NCBI RefSeq assembly: GCF_001687325.1
Contig: NZ_LZRD01000025.1
Span: forward strand, 62,001-126,000
Direction: 5' to 3'
DNA: 64,000 bases
Origin: Streptomyces sp. PTY087I2
Lineage (GTDB): Bacteria > Actinomycetota > Actinomycetes > Streptomycetales > Streptomycetaceae
Shown here: positions 44,871 to 52,789 of the stretch, piece after piece
Numbering within the stretch: position 1 is the first letter of the stretch
Layout: each line of letters starts with the position of its first letter
Translations under genes and position numbers: made by a program
Notes under the pieces: model-generated
Database searches by the model: none
What the model saw: the letters and a program-made list of their open reading frames with translations, nothing else
What the model was told of the DNA's origin: nothing

Positions 44871-45072
44871 GCGCAAACCCAGCCCGTCCGGCGTTCGAGG
44901 ACGGAACCGTTCAGCCCGTTCCCGGGTGCGCAAACCCAGCCCGTCCGGCGTTTGAGGACGGAACCGTTGAGCACCTTCCCGGGTGCGCATCAGGGTCTCC
45001 CCCGCCCCGGGGTCCGCGAAGTTCCCGCCCACCGGGCGAAGGGTTCCGTCCTCAAGCGCCGGACGGGCTGGA
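44871..45072. repeat. Direct and inverted intergenic repeat between convergent genes
   Basis: Two direct units of 57 bp (44871-44927 and 44928-44984) containing CAGCCCGTCCGGCGTT and GAGGACGGAACCGTT, a trailing partial unit, and an inverted copy of about 31 bp at 45042-45072. This type of sequence recurs between convergent genes in Streptomyces genomes. The direct and inverted copies can fold together into a large hairpin, so it may serve as a terminator. The 317-bp gap 44817-45133 otherwise has no gene. Confidence 0.75.
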
Positions 45073-45133
45073 TGTGGCGCGGGCGGGCTGAAAGGGCGGG
45101 TGCAGGCGCAAGAGGTGCGGGCACCCCGCGAAG

Positions 45134-45730
45134 TCACCGGTCCAGGTGGCCCGTGTCGTTCCAGCGTTCCACTGCCGGCAGGCCGTACGCCCAGCCCAGG
45201 ACCGACAACGACGTCGGCTCCAGGCGGATCCGCGCGCCGAAGGACAGGTCCTCGCCGAGCCAGCGCGCCCCCAGCGCCCGCAGAATGTGGCCGTGGGCGA
45301 AGACCAGCACGTCCCGGTCCGCAGACCGCGCCCACGCGACGATCTCGTCCGCGCGGGCGGTGACATCGGCGACGGACTCCCCGCCGGGAACCCCGTCCCG
45401 CCAGATCAGCCAGTCCGGCCGGTCCGCCTTGATCTCCGCCGGGGTCAGCCCCTCGTACGCCCCGTAGTCCCACTCCATCAGCGCGTCCCACCGCTCCGCC
45501 CGCTCCCCGAACCCCGCGAGCTCGCAGGTCTCGGCGGCCCGGACCAGCGGGCTGGTGCGGACCTCGACGCCGGGCAGCCCCGCCCACGGCGCCCGGTGCA
45601 GCCGCTCCCCGAGCAGCTTCGCGCCCTCGCGCCCGCTGTCCAGGAGCGGGATGTCCGTCCTGCCGGTGTGGTTGCCCCGGACCGACCACTGGGTCTGGCC
45701 GTGCCGGGCGAGCAGGATGCGCGGTGCCAT
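45134..45730 (-). CDS. Histidine phosphatase (phosphoglycerate mutase-like)
   Basis: 198-residue branch 1 histidine phosphatase with the catalytic LLARHGQTQWS (phospho-histidine about residue 10), the TSPLVRAAETCEL arginine region, MEWDYGAYEG with the acid, and VFAHGHILRALGARW with the second histidine (about residue 155). ATG 45730 has GGAGAG upstream. Substrate unknown; these annotated as phosphoglycerate mutase-like are usually small-molecule phosphatases. Confidence 0.88.
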   Translation of the reverse strand: MAPRILLARHGQTQWSVRGNHTGRTDIPLLDSGREGAKLLGERLHRAPWAGLPGVEVRTSPLVRAAETCELAGFGERAERWDALMEWDYGAYEGLTPAEIKADRPDWLIWRDGVPGGESVADVTARADEIVAWARSADRDVLVFAHGHILRALGARWLGEDLSFGARIRLEPTSLSVLGWAYGLPAVERWNDTGHLDR

Positions 45731-45974
45731 GAAGGCTCTCCCTGAAACGCTGGTGCTGGGTTCTTCCATCATCCCGTACAGCCCCGCCAGGCAACCTCCC
45801 GGCCCTGATGGGCGTCCCTTTCTGAGCAGTCCCCCCGGCCATGGACCAGGGCCACAGGGGGGACCGCCGCGTACGGGACGTCCGGAAGGGGACCCCCGGG
45901 GGATGCGGTGGCACGGTGCCGCCGTACGGTTGAACGTTCTTCGTCGGCCGCATGAACATGGGGAGAGCTACCGG

Positions 45975-46979
45975 ATGCCGCACGCCACCGCGCCGCCCGC
46001 GACCGGTCATCGGCCTCGCTGGTGGACGGAACTGCCACTGATCGCGGTGGTGTACGCGCTGTATTCCGTGGGCCGCCTCCTGGTGCGCGGCGATGTGTCG
46101 ACGGCCGTCGACCACGGCCTGGCGATCCTGCGCCTCGAACAGGCGCTGTACCTCAACGCCGAGCACCCGCTGAACCGTCTCTTCACCAGCACCCCGTCCC
46201 TCGGCATACCCGCCGACTTCGCGTACGCCTCCCTGCACTACGTGGTCACCCCGGCCGTCCTCATATGGATGTTCCGGCGCAGGTCGGCGGCGTACCGGGC
46301 GGCCCGGGTCTGGCTGATGAACTCCACGCTGCTGGGTCTGGTCGGCTTCACGCTGGTGCCGACCTGCCCGCCCCGGCTGCTGGACGCGAGCCACGGCTTC
46401 GTCGACACGATGGCGCAGTACAGCGCGTACGGCTGGTGGGGCGCGGGGGCGAGCGCGCCGCGCGGGCTGAGCGGGATGACCAACCAGTACGCGGCGATGC
46501 CGAGCCTGCACGTCGGCTGGTCGCTGTGGTGCGGGATCCTGCTGTGGCGGCACGGCCGTCACCCACTCATACGCGCGGCGGGAATCGCCTATCCGCTGAT
46601 CACCACGATCGTCGTGATGGGCACCGCCAACCACTACTTCCTGGACGCCGTCGCGGGCGCGGCCGTGATGGGCGTCGGGGCCCTGCTGGTGAAGCCGGTC
46701 ATCCGGTTCGCCGACGGGGTCAAGGCGCGGCTGGCCGGCGTCCTCCCCGGCGGCCTCATCGGCGGCCGGAAGCAGGGCGGCGCGAGCACCGCCGCCGCGG
46801 CGATTCCGGCGACCGTGTCCCCGGATGTCAGTGCCGGGTGCAAGACTTCCACGGGTGAGCGAATCCCCGGCCAGCGGACCACCTCCGCAGATCCCCCCGG
46901 CACGGCAGTCGGCGGCGCGGCAGCCAGAGACGCCGCCGACGCGGACGCGAGCGACGACGCTCCGGCAGCGGCTCGCTGA
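45975..46979 (+). CDS. PAP2-superfamily membrane phosphatase
   Basis: 334-residue membrane protein, six predicted helices. The phosphatase motifs are AAMPSLHVGWS (about residues 175-185) and GTANHYFLDAVAG (about residues 217-229) with the catalytic histidines, resembling the AUR1/inositol-phosphoceramide synthase branch. The C-terminal about 75 residues are Ala/Gly-rich. Its last 125 bp overlap the putative start of the nuclease gene. GGGGAG precedes the ATG. Likely role: lipid or isoprenyl phosphate metabolism. Confidence 0.85.
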   Translation: MPHATAPPATGHRPRWWTELPLIAVVYALYSVGRLLVRGDVSTAVDHGLAILRLEQALYLNAEHPLNRLFTSTPSLGIPADFAYASLHYVVTPAVLIWMFRRRSAAYRAARVWLMNSTLLGLVGFTLVPTCPPRLLDASHGFVDTMAQYSAYGWWGAGASAPRGLSGMTNQYAAMPSLHVGWSLWCGILLWRHGRHPLIRAAGIAYPLITTIVVMGTANHYFLDAVAGAAVMGVGALLVKPVIRFADGVKARLAGVLPGGLIGGRKQGGASTAAAAIPATVSPDVSAGCKTSTGERIPGQRTTSADPPGTAVGGAAARDAADADASDDAPAAAR

Positions 46980-48279
46980 GCTGCGCGGCCCGTCCGTCGC
47001 ACCGCATCCGCTCGACGCCAGAGCCCTGGCCGCCCTCGCCGCCAACCCCGGCTGCAAGCGGCGGGCCCTGCTGGACGGCGCCGGGGTCGACAAGGGCGTG
47101 CTGGCCACCGCGCTCGGCTCACCCGCCCCCTTCGGGCAGTCCCAGTTCGCCTTCATGCGGGGCAACGCCTTCGAGGCGAAGGTCAAGGCCGACGGCGGCG
47201 CGGAGCTGCTGCGTCTGCTGTACGAGCGTTTGGGCGGCTCCTCCCCCGCTCCCGGCCCGGACGTCGCCACGCCCGATCTGAGCGCAGCCGGTCCTGAGGG
47301 CCGGGCCGCACGGACCGCGCTCGCCCTGCGGGAGGCCACGGCGGCGGGTGGCTGGGCGCTGCTGGACCATCCGATGCTGGCCCTGGAGGTGGCGGGCTCC
47401 CCCGCCTATCTGGAGCCGGACGCGGTGGTCGTGCACCCCGACGGCCGGTGGACGGTCGTCGAGATCAAGTCGTTTCCCATGATCGACGCCTCCGCCGACG
47501 CGTCGAAGGTCGGCGCCGCCGCCCGGCAGGCCGCGGTGTACGTGCTGGCGCTGGAGCGGGTCGCGGCGGTCACGGAGGGTGCCGAGGTCGGGCAGCGGGT
47601 GCTGCTGGTCTGCCCCAAGGACTTCTCGAACCTGCCGACCGCCTCCGTCGTGGACGTACGCAAGCAGCGCGCGGTGACCCGGCGGCAGCTGACCCGGCTG
47701 ACCCGGATCGAGGACATCGCGGCGGAGCTGCCGGAGGGGACGACGTTCGACCCGGCGTGCCCGTCGGATGAGCTGGACGCGGCCGTGGCGGCGGTGCCCC
47801 CGGCGTACGCCCCGGAGTGCCTGGCCGCCTGCGAGCTGGCCTTCCACTGCCGGGCGAAGTCCCGGGCCGAGGGGGCGGTGGAGACGCTGGGCCGGAGTGT
47901 GCGCGGTGAGCTGGGCGGGCTGACGACGGTGGCCGGGGTGCTGGCCGCCGCCGCGGGCAAGGAGGGCGATCCCGCCCGACGGTCGCGGCGCTGCGCCGGG
48001 CCGCCGCGCTGCGGGCCGAGGCCCTGGAGAGCGCCGCCCACCTGCGGGCCGGGGCGCGGGAAGCCGCCTCGGCCGCGGGCGCCGGGGCGCGGGAAGCCGT
48101 CGCCGTCGCGAGCGCCGGGGCGTCGGACGGTCCGGAAGGTGCGGCCGCATGTCGCTGATCACCACCCTGGCCCGGCTGGAGGCCGTCGACACCGGCCGCG
48201 CCCAGCCGCTCGCGACCGTACGCCACCGTCATCTGACCGACCGGCCGCTGGTGCTGGTCCCGTTGACCACCGCCGGTGA
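46855..48279 (+). CDS. RecB/Cas4-like nuclease with Fe-S-type cysteines, probable frameshift near 47975
   Basis: Read as is, 474 residues. Nuclease motifs: YLEPDAVVVHPDGRWTVVEIK (D, then ExK) near residues 190-210 and the QxxxY motif in RQAAVYVLAL. One early cysteine (GCKRRALL) and three late ones (ECLAACELAFHC) match the Cas4/AddB/Dna2 layout of an Fe-S cluster. After GKEGDPA the frame turns into Arg/Pro-rich text (SRRCAGPPRCGPRPW) up to 48279, deep inside the next gene. The -1 frame instead continues with TVAALRRAAALRAEALESAA and stops at 48156-48158, overlapping the next start by 10 nt. A single missing base between 47971 and 47983, real or a sequencing error, explains this. Start GTG 46855 is uncertain; ATG 46825 is possible. 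Confidence 0.7.
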   Translation: MSESPASGPPPQIPPARQSAARQPETPPTRTRATTLRQRLAELRGPSVAPHPLDARALAALAANPGCKRRALLDGAGVDKGVLATALGSPAPFGQSQFAFMRGNAFEAKVKADGGAELLRLLYERLGGSSPAPGPDVATPDLSAAGPEGRAARTALALREATAAGGWALLDHPMLALEVAGSPAYLEPDAVVVHPDGRWTVVEIKSFPMIDASADASKVGAAARQAAVYVLALERVAAVTEGAEVGQRVLLVCPKDFSNLPTASVVDVRKQRAVTRRQLTRLTRIEDIAAELPEGTTFDPACPSDELDAAVAAVPPAYAPECLAACELAFHCRAKSRAEGAVETLGRSVRGELGGLTTVAGVLAAAAGKEGDPARRSRRCAGPPRCGPRPWRAPPTCGPGRGKPPRPRAPGRGKPSPSRAPGRRTVRKVRPHVADHHPGPAGGRRHRPRPAARDRTPPSSDRPAAGAGPVDHRR

Positions 48280-49828
48280 GGCCGGGGCCCCGCTCGGGGC
48301 GCTGGTCGGCACGGACCGGGAGGCGCCCCGGCTGCTGGCCGTCGCCCAGCCGCGCGACCGGGACCTGCGGTTCGCGTTCCTGGCCGAGCTGGCGGAGGCG
48401 GTCCTGCCGCACATCGAGGCGTACGCGGACGTCGTCGAGCCCGCCGAGCGCAACGAGACCGATCCGGCGACCGGCAGGAAGACCAAGGTCGAGGTCGAGC
48501 TGTGCACGGACGCGGGCCAGCTGATCGTGCCGAGCCGGGCGGGCGTCGAGTTCGTGCGGCTGCTGGGCCGGTCCATGCGGTTCCGCCGTACCGCCGAGGA
48601 CGATCCGGACACCCCGTATCCGGCCCCGGCCCGGGTGCCGCTGCTCGGCCGCTGGCTAACGCACTACGGGGAGCGGGCCCGGGTGCCCGGCTCCTCGCTC
48701 CTGCTGGCCGCCACCGATCTGCTGAACCGGCACTGGGCGACCGGGCAGAGCAGCCTGGAGGACCAGCATCTGGGCGCGCTGCTGTCCTGGATCGACCCGC
48801 CGGCCGGTTCCACGGGGGCCGAGGCGGCGCTGCGGGCGGAGCTGGCCCGGGACGGGGAGGGCCAACTGCTCTGCCCGCCGGCCGGTCCGGCGACCGATCC
48901 GGACTTCGACAATCGGCTCCTCGCCCCGGCGATCGAGCGGTACGACCGGGCGCGCACCGCGCTCGCGTCCGCCGAGGACGGACTGGCGGCGGATGCCCGC
49001 CTGGGTGAGCTGAGCGGCGCCGAGCGGGAGATCCGTTCGCTGCTGGCGCGGGTCATGCTGCCGACCTGGGACGCGGTCTGGCGCGGTCTCGACCTGCTGC
49101 GGGAGCTGCCGGAGGGGTCCCGGGCCGAGGACCGCTGGACCCGGGACCGCTGGTCGTTCACCGCGCACCGCGACCGGGTGCGCTCGGGCGAGCCGCCGCA
49201 GCCGCGCCGCGACGACGCGGTGACGGCGGCACAGAAGCTGGCCTCCCGGGAGACCGCCCAGGCCCAATTGGAGGCGCAGGAGGCTCTGGACGATCCGCTG
49301 GTGCTGGCGGGGCGGCGGCTCGCGGGCGAGGCGTTCGTCGCGACGGTGACGGACGTGGAGATGACGTACACGGAGTCGAAGCGGCCCTCGCCGCGCCCGC
49401 TGGTCACCGTCCGCACGGACGAGCGGCCGCATCTGGGCGAGCGGACGAAGGTCTACCGCTCGCTGGAGGGCAAGCCGCAGACGGCGGAGTTCGTGCGGTA
49501 CGTCTCCGAGGACACCCCGGGCGACGACGCGGCCCCGGCCGATGCGAACGGGTCGACGGTCGACGGCGGCGGAGTCCCGGCCGACGGCGACGTCCTGCTG
49601 GTGCTGCGGGTCCTGGACCGGATGGGCCGGGGCAAGGAGCCCGCGCCCGGGTCGGTGCCGGAGGCCGGGGAGCGGATCGCCTGGACCTTGTTCGAGCACG
49701 ACCAGCGCGGCGGGCCGAAGCTGCCGGACCCGGAGGAGACGCCCTGGACCCACGGCGGGCCGCCGGGCGCGGATGCCGCGACGCGTGCGGAGCAACCCGA
49801 CCCCGTGACCCCGGAGGACCTGCTGTGA
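48149..49828 (+). CDS. Unknown protein of the nuclease-helicase operon
   Basis: 559-residue protein, no family recognised. It is rich in charged helices (RDRDLRFAFLAELAEAVLPH; GAEREIRSLLARVMLPTW) and has a C-terminal acidic, Pro-rich tail. A segment LVTVRTDERPHLGERTKVYRSL near residue 420 is followed by LLVLRVLDRMGRGKEPAPGS, suggesting a beta-rich domain. No membrane helix. GGAAGGT precedes the ATG. It lies between a RecB-like nuclease and an SF1 helicase, 25 bp from the latter, so a structural partner of that pair is likely. Confidence 0.75.
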   Translation: MSLITTLARLEAVDTGRAQPLATVRHRHLTDRPLVLVPLTTAGEAGAPLGALVGTDREAPRLLAVAQPRDRDLRFAFLAELAEAVLPHIEAYADVVEPAERNETDPATGRKTKVEVELCTDAGQLIVPSRAGVEFVRLLGRSMRFRRTAEDDPDTPYPAPARVPLLGRWLTHYGERARVPGSSLLLAATDLLNRHWATGQSSLEDQHLGALLSWIDPPAGSTGAEAALRAELARDGEGQLLCPPAGPATDPDFDNRLLAPAIERYDRARTALASAEDGLAADARLGELSGAEREIRSLLARVMLPTWDAVWRGLDLLRELPEGSRAEDRWTRDRWSFTAHRDRVRSGEPPQPRRDDAVTAAQKLASRETAQAQLEAQEALDDPLVLAGRRLAGEAFVATVTDVEMTYTESKRPSPRPLVTVRTDERPHLGERTKVYRSLEGKPQTAEFVRYVSEDTPGDDAAPADANGSTVDGGGVPADGDVLLVLRVLDRMGRGKEPAPGSVPEAGERIAWTLFEHDQRGGPKLPDPEETPWTHGGPPGADAATRAEQPDPVTPEDLL

Positions 49829-49853
49829 CCACTGCCATCCGGGAGGACCTTCC

Positions 49854-51188
49854 GTGAGCACCGTCTTCGATCCGGGCGCGGCGGCGGCCCGTGCGACCGG
49901 CGCGATCCTCGACGACACCCTGCACGGCAGCAGCCGGGGCGTCGTCGTGGACTCGCCCCCGGGCGCGGGCAAGTCGACGCTGGTGGTCCGGGCGGCCCTG
50001 GAGCTGGCCGCCGCCGGGCACCCGCTGATGGTGATCGCGCAGACGAACGCCCAGGTCGACGATCTGGTCGTACGGCTCGCGGAGAAGGACCCGGAGCTGC
50101 CGGTGGGGCGGCTGCACAGCAGCGACTCCGACCCGTACGACAAGGTCCTCGACGGCCTCGCCAACGTCACCAAGTCCGCGAAGGCCGCCGATCTGGCCGG
50201 GCTGGACGTGGTGATCTCGACGGCCGCCAAGTGGGCGCACGTGAAGAACGTGGAGCCGTGGGGGCACGCGATCGTCGACGAGGCGTACCAGATGCGTTCG
50301 GACGCGCTGCTGGCCGTGGCCGGGCTGTTCGAGCGGGCGCTGTTCGTCGGGGACCCGGGCCAGCTGGACCCGTTCTCGATCGTGGGCGCGGACCAGTGGG
50401 CGGGGCTGAGCTACGACCCCTCGGCGAGCGCGGTGTCCACGCTGCTCGCGCACAATCCGGAGCTGCCGCAGCACCGGCTGCCGGTCTCCTGGCGGCTCCC
50501 GGCGTCGGCGGCCCCGCTGGTGTCGGACGCGTTCTACCCGTACACGCCGTTCCGCAGCGGTACGGGCCACGGGGACCGGAAGCTCTCGTTCGGGGTGGCG
50601 TCGGACGGGTCGGGGCCGGACCGGGTGCTGGACGAGGCGGCGGAGTCCGGGTGGGGGCTGCTGGAGCTGCCCGCCCGGCACACTCCGCGTACGGACCCCG
50701 AGGCGGTACGGGCGGTGGCCCTGGTGGTCCGGCGGCTGCTGGACCGGGGTGGCGTCGCCACCAGCGAGCGGGCCGAGGAGCCGGTGCCGGTGACGGCGGA
50801 CCGGGTGGCGGTCGGCACGGCCCACCGGGACCAGGCGGCCGCGGTGCGGGCGGCGCTCGCGGAGCTGGGCGTCACGGGGGTCGCGGTCGACACGGCGAAC
50901 CGGCTCCAGGGCCGCGAGTTCGACGTCACGGTGGTCCTGCACCCCCTGTCGGGCCGCCCCGACGCCACGGCCTTCCACCTGGAGACGGGCCGCCTGTGCG
51001 TGCTGGCGTCCCGGCACCGGCACGCCTGCGTCGTGGTGTGCCGGGAAGGGGTGACGGACCTGCTGGACGAGCACCCGTCCACGGAGCCGGTCCAGCTGGG
51101 CGTCACGGTGAAGTTCCCCGACGGCTGGGAGGCCAACCACGCGGTGCTGGCCCACCTCGCGGAGCACCGGGTGCGCTGGAGACCGTAG
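49854..51188 (+). CDS. SF1-type ATPase/helicase (DNA2/UPF1-like)
   Basis: 444-residue P-loop protein with the SF1 motif set: Walker A PPGAGKSTLVVRA (about residues 38-50), motif II AIVDEAYQM, motif III LFVGDPGQLDPF, motif IV VSWRLPASAAPL, motif V ANRLQGREFDVTVVL and motif VI VLASRHRHACVVV. No nuclease domain. The GTG at 49854 follows GGGAGG. Compact SF1 helicases paired with a Cas4/RecB-like Fe-S nuclease resemble a split Dna2 machine for DNA end or flap processing; the role here is inferred from neighbours. Confidence 0.82.
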   Translation: MSTVFDPGAAAARATGAILDDTLHGSSRGVVVDSPPGAGKSTLVVRAALELAAAGHPLMVIAQTNAQVDDLVVRLAEKDPELPVGRLHSSDSDPYDKVLDGLANVTKSAKAADLAGLDVVISTAAKWAHVKNVEPWGHAIVDEAYQMRSDALLAVAGLFERALFVGDPGQLDPFSIVGADQWAGLSYDPSASAVSTLLAHNPELPQHRLPVSWRLPASAAPLVSDAFYPYTPFRSGTGHGDRKLSFGVASDGSGPDRVLDEAAESGWGLLELPARHTPRTDPEAVRAVALVVRRLLDRGGVATSERAEEPVPVTADRVAVGTAHRDQAAAVRAALAELGVTGVAVDTANRLQGREFDVTVVLHPLSGRPDATAFHLETGRLCVLASRHRHACVVVCREGVTDLLDEHPSTEPVQLGVTVKFPDGWEANHAVLAHLAEHRVRWRP

Positions 51189-51295
51189 AACCGGTGAAGG
51201 TGTCCGGCCCCGCGAAGCTCAGGCCCTGGGGCCCCCTTGCGTGGGGTTGGACAATGGAGGGTGGCCGTCCTGGCCGTGCGAGGGAGGAACAGCAC

Positions 51296-51637
51296 ATGAC
51301 AGAGTCCGAGCGGAACGAACGGCAGCGGCTGCGCCCCGCGCCGCTGCTCTTCGAGCCGTCTCAGGCCACGGCGGACCCGGAGCACTTCTTCGACCTGGAG
51401 TCGCTGGAGGACCCCCGTGAGCTGCTGGCCCGGGCGACCGAGCTGACGCAGGCCTTCCGGGCGGCGACGGACCGCTCGGTGGAGTTCCAGGCGATGGCGG
51501 CGGCGCAGCTCGCCGACCCGCGCCGGTTCGACCGGCTGACCGCGGCGGACGTCGCGGAGCGCGCGGAGTGGACCGAGGACTACGCGAAGAAGATGATCGA
51601 GTTCGGCCGCTCCCTGCTGGACTCCCCGAGAGCCTGA
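51296..51637 (+). CDS. Small hypothetical protein, helical
   Basis: 113-residue acidic protein without recognised domain: MTESERNERQRLRPAPLLF, then helices (LARATELTQAFRAATDRSVE, RLTAADVAERAEWTEDYAKK). ATG 51296 has AGGGAGGA upstream, a strong ribosome site. It is 107 bp downstream of the helicase gene; the short gap contains a TTGGACAATGGAGG stretch but no clear promoter. Its composition looks genuine. Confidence 0.7.
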   Translation: MTESERNERQRLRPAPLLFEPSQATADPEHFFDLESLEDPRELLARATELTQAFRAATDRSVEFQAMAAAQLADPRRFDRLTAADVAERAEWTEDYAKKMIEFGRSLLDSPRA

Positions 51638-51668
51638 CGCGCTGGGCGGGCCCGGAGCCTGCGGTACG

Positions 51669-51747
51669 GGGACGGGCCCCGGAGGCTGCCGGACGGGACG
51701 GGCCCCAGAGGCTGCCGGACGGGACGGACCCGGAGGCTGCCGGACGG
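51669..51747. repeat. Three tandem copies of a 25-26-bp GC-rich unit
   Basis: Units around GAGGCTGCCGGACGG at about 51683, 51708 and 51734, in the 314-bp stretch 51638-51951 without a convincing gene. No other feature is seen there. Confidence 0.55.
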
Positions 51748-51951
51748 CATAGGCCCGGGAGCCCGTGGGCCTGCGGGGGCCATGGGGCCGATGTGACCCG
51801 TGAGGCGGCCGGGGCAGGTGCTGTGCCGTCAGGCCGGGGGTCAGGTCCCGTGGCATATTCCGGCGCGCAAGATACCCCTCCCCCTCCTCGCCTGTCCCGG
51901 TTTCCGGCAACTCTCGGAATCAGTTCCGTCACTCCCGGTAGACCTTGCTCC

Positions 51952-52650
51952 ATGAGCGCATGGCTGAAAGACACAACGACCCAGCAGGCCGGTGCCGCCG
52001 TCGCGCACCACGGCGTCGACATCTTCGCCCTGCTGCGGGACCAGTCCGGATCGCAGGCCGCCCAGGTCACGGCGGCCGGCGCCGCCTGGCTGGCCGGGGC
52101 GACGCCCTACCCGCGCAGCACGCTCGCCCAGTGGGAGGAGCGCCCCACCGCCCCCGGGGTGCTGCCCTGCGGTTCCGCTTTCGACGTGGTGAACGTACCG
52201 GCGCTGTTCGGGCGGCGGATGCTGGAGCGGCTCTGGGCCGAGGGCCCCGGCTCCGGTCCGGTCGCCACGCACCGGGGCCGGATGCTGCTGTTCGCGGCCC
52301 CCGGCACGGCCCAGCGGCTGCCCTCGCTGCTCGCCTGGGAGGAGTGGGGAACCGCCGGTTCCGGGGAGCCCGGAGGCTCCGGGGAGGCGCGCGGTCCGGT
52401 GCCGCCACTGCTCTGCCACGGCACCGGGGACGCCGTGACCGTACCGCCGCTGACCTGCGCTTCGTCGGACGGCGGACCGCGCTGGGTGGTCGCCCCCGAC
52501 ACCCGTAACCCCTGGCTGCCGGGCCCCGATGTGCTGCTCTGGGCGTGTGTGCGGGTGAGCCGGTCCGCCACCTCGCGGGCTGCCGCACCGTCGATTTTTC
52601 CTCGGACGGATCCGGGTGCTAATGTCTACGACGTCACCAGGCGCCGTTAG
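51952..52650 (+). CDS. Primase/polymerase-like small protein, overlapping the tRNA gene
   Basis: 232-residue protein similar in layout to the small proteins annotated as bifunctional DNA primase/polymerase in Streptomyces. Visible are AAWLAGATPYPRSTLAQWEE, VLPCGSAFDVVNVPALFGRRM, a segment RGRMLLFAAPGTAQRLPSL and VAPDTRNPWLPGPDVLLWAC. I do not see a complete AEP active site, so catalytic activity is doubtful. The TAG stop (52648-52650) lies inside the 5' end of the tRNA-Lys gene, an overlap of 10 bp. Confidence 0.65.
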   Translation: MSAWLKDTTTQQAGAAVAHHGVDIFALLRDQSGSQAAQVTAAGAAWLAGATPYPRSTLAQWEERPTAPGVLPCGSAFDVVNVPALFGRRMLERLWAEGPGSGPVATHRGRMLLFAAPGTAQRLPSLLAWEEWGTAGSGEPGGSGEARGPVPPLLCHGTGDAVTVPPLTCASSDGGPRWVVAPDTRNPWLPGPDVLLWACVRVSRSATSRAAAPSIFPRTDPGANVYDVTRRR

Positions 52651-52714
52651 CTCAGTTGGTTAGAGCAGCTGACTCTTAATCAGCGGGTCCGGGGTTCGAG
52701 TCCCTGACGGCGCA
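52641..52714 (+). tRNA. tRNA-Lys (anticodon CTT)
   Basis: Cloverleaf with 7-bp acceptor stem GCGCCGT/ACGGCGC, D-loop AGCTCAGTTGGTTAGAGC, anticodon arm CTGACTCTTAATCAG (anticodon CTT), T-arm GGGGTTCGAGTCCC and discriminator A at 52714. CCA is not encoded. It is followed by a strong terminator. No second copy of its 3' end, which would suggest an integrated element, was found in the window. Confidence 0.97.
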
Positions 52715-52720
52715 CAGACG

Positions 52721-52754
52721 GAAGAAGCCCCTCGCGAAAGCGGGGGGCTTCTTC
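52721..52754. terminator. Terminator of tRNA-Lys
   Basis: 11-bp perfect inverted repeat (52721-52731 with 52744-52754) starting 7 bp after the tRNA; also lies at the end of the converging protease gene. Confidence 0.85.
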
Positions 52755-52789
52755 GCGTGCGGCGCCGGTGCGACGCCGGCAAAAGGGCT

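Noticed and set aside
44805..47339. 844-codon open frame on the minus strand
   Set aside because: Covers the phosphatase, repeat and nuclease regions in the wrong frame; no recognisable protein.
52641..52714. tRNA-Lys as attachment site of an integrated element
   Set aside because: No integrase, no second copy of the tRNA 3' end and no mobile-element genes on either side.
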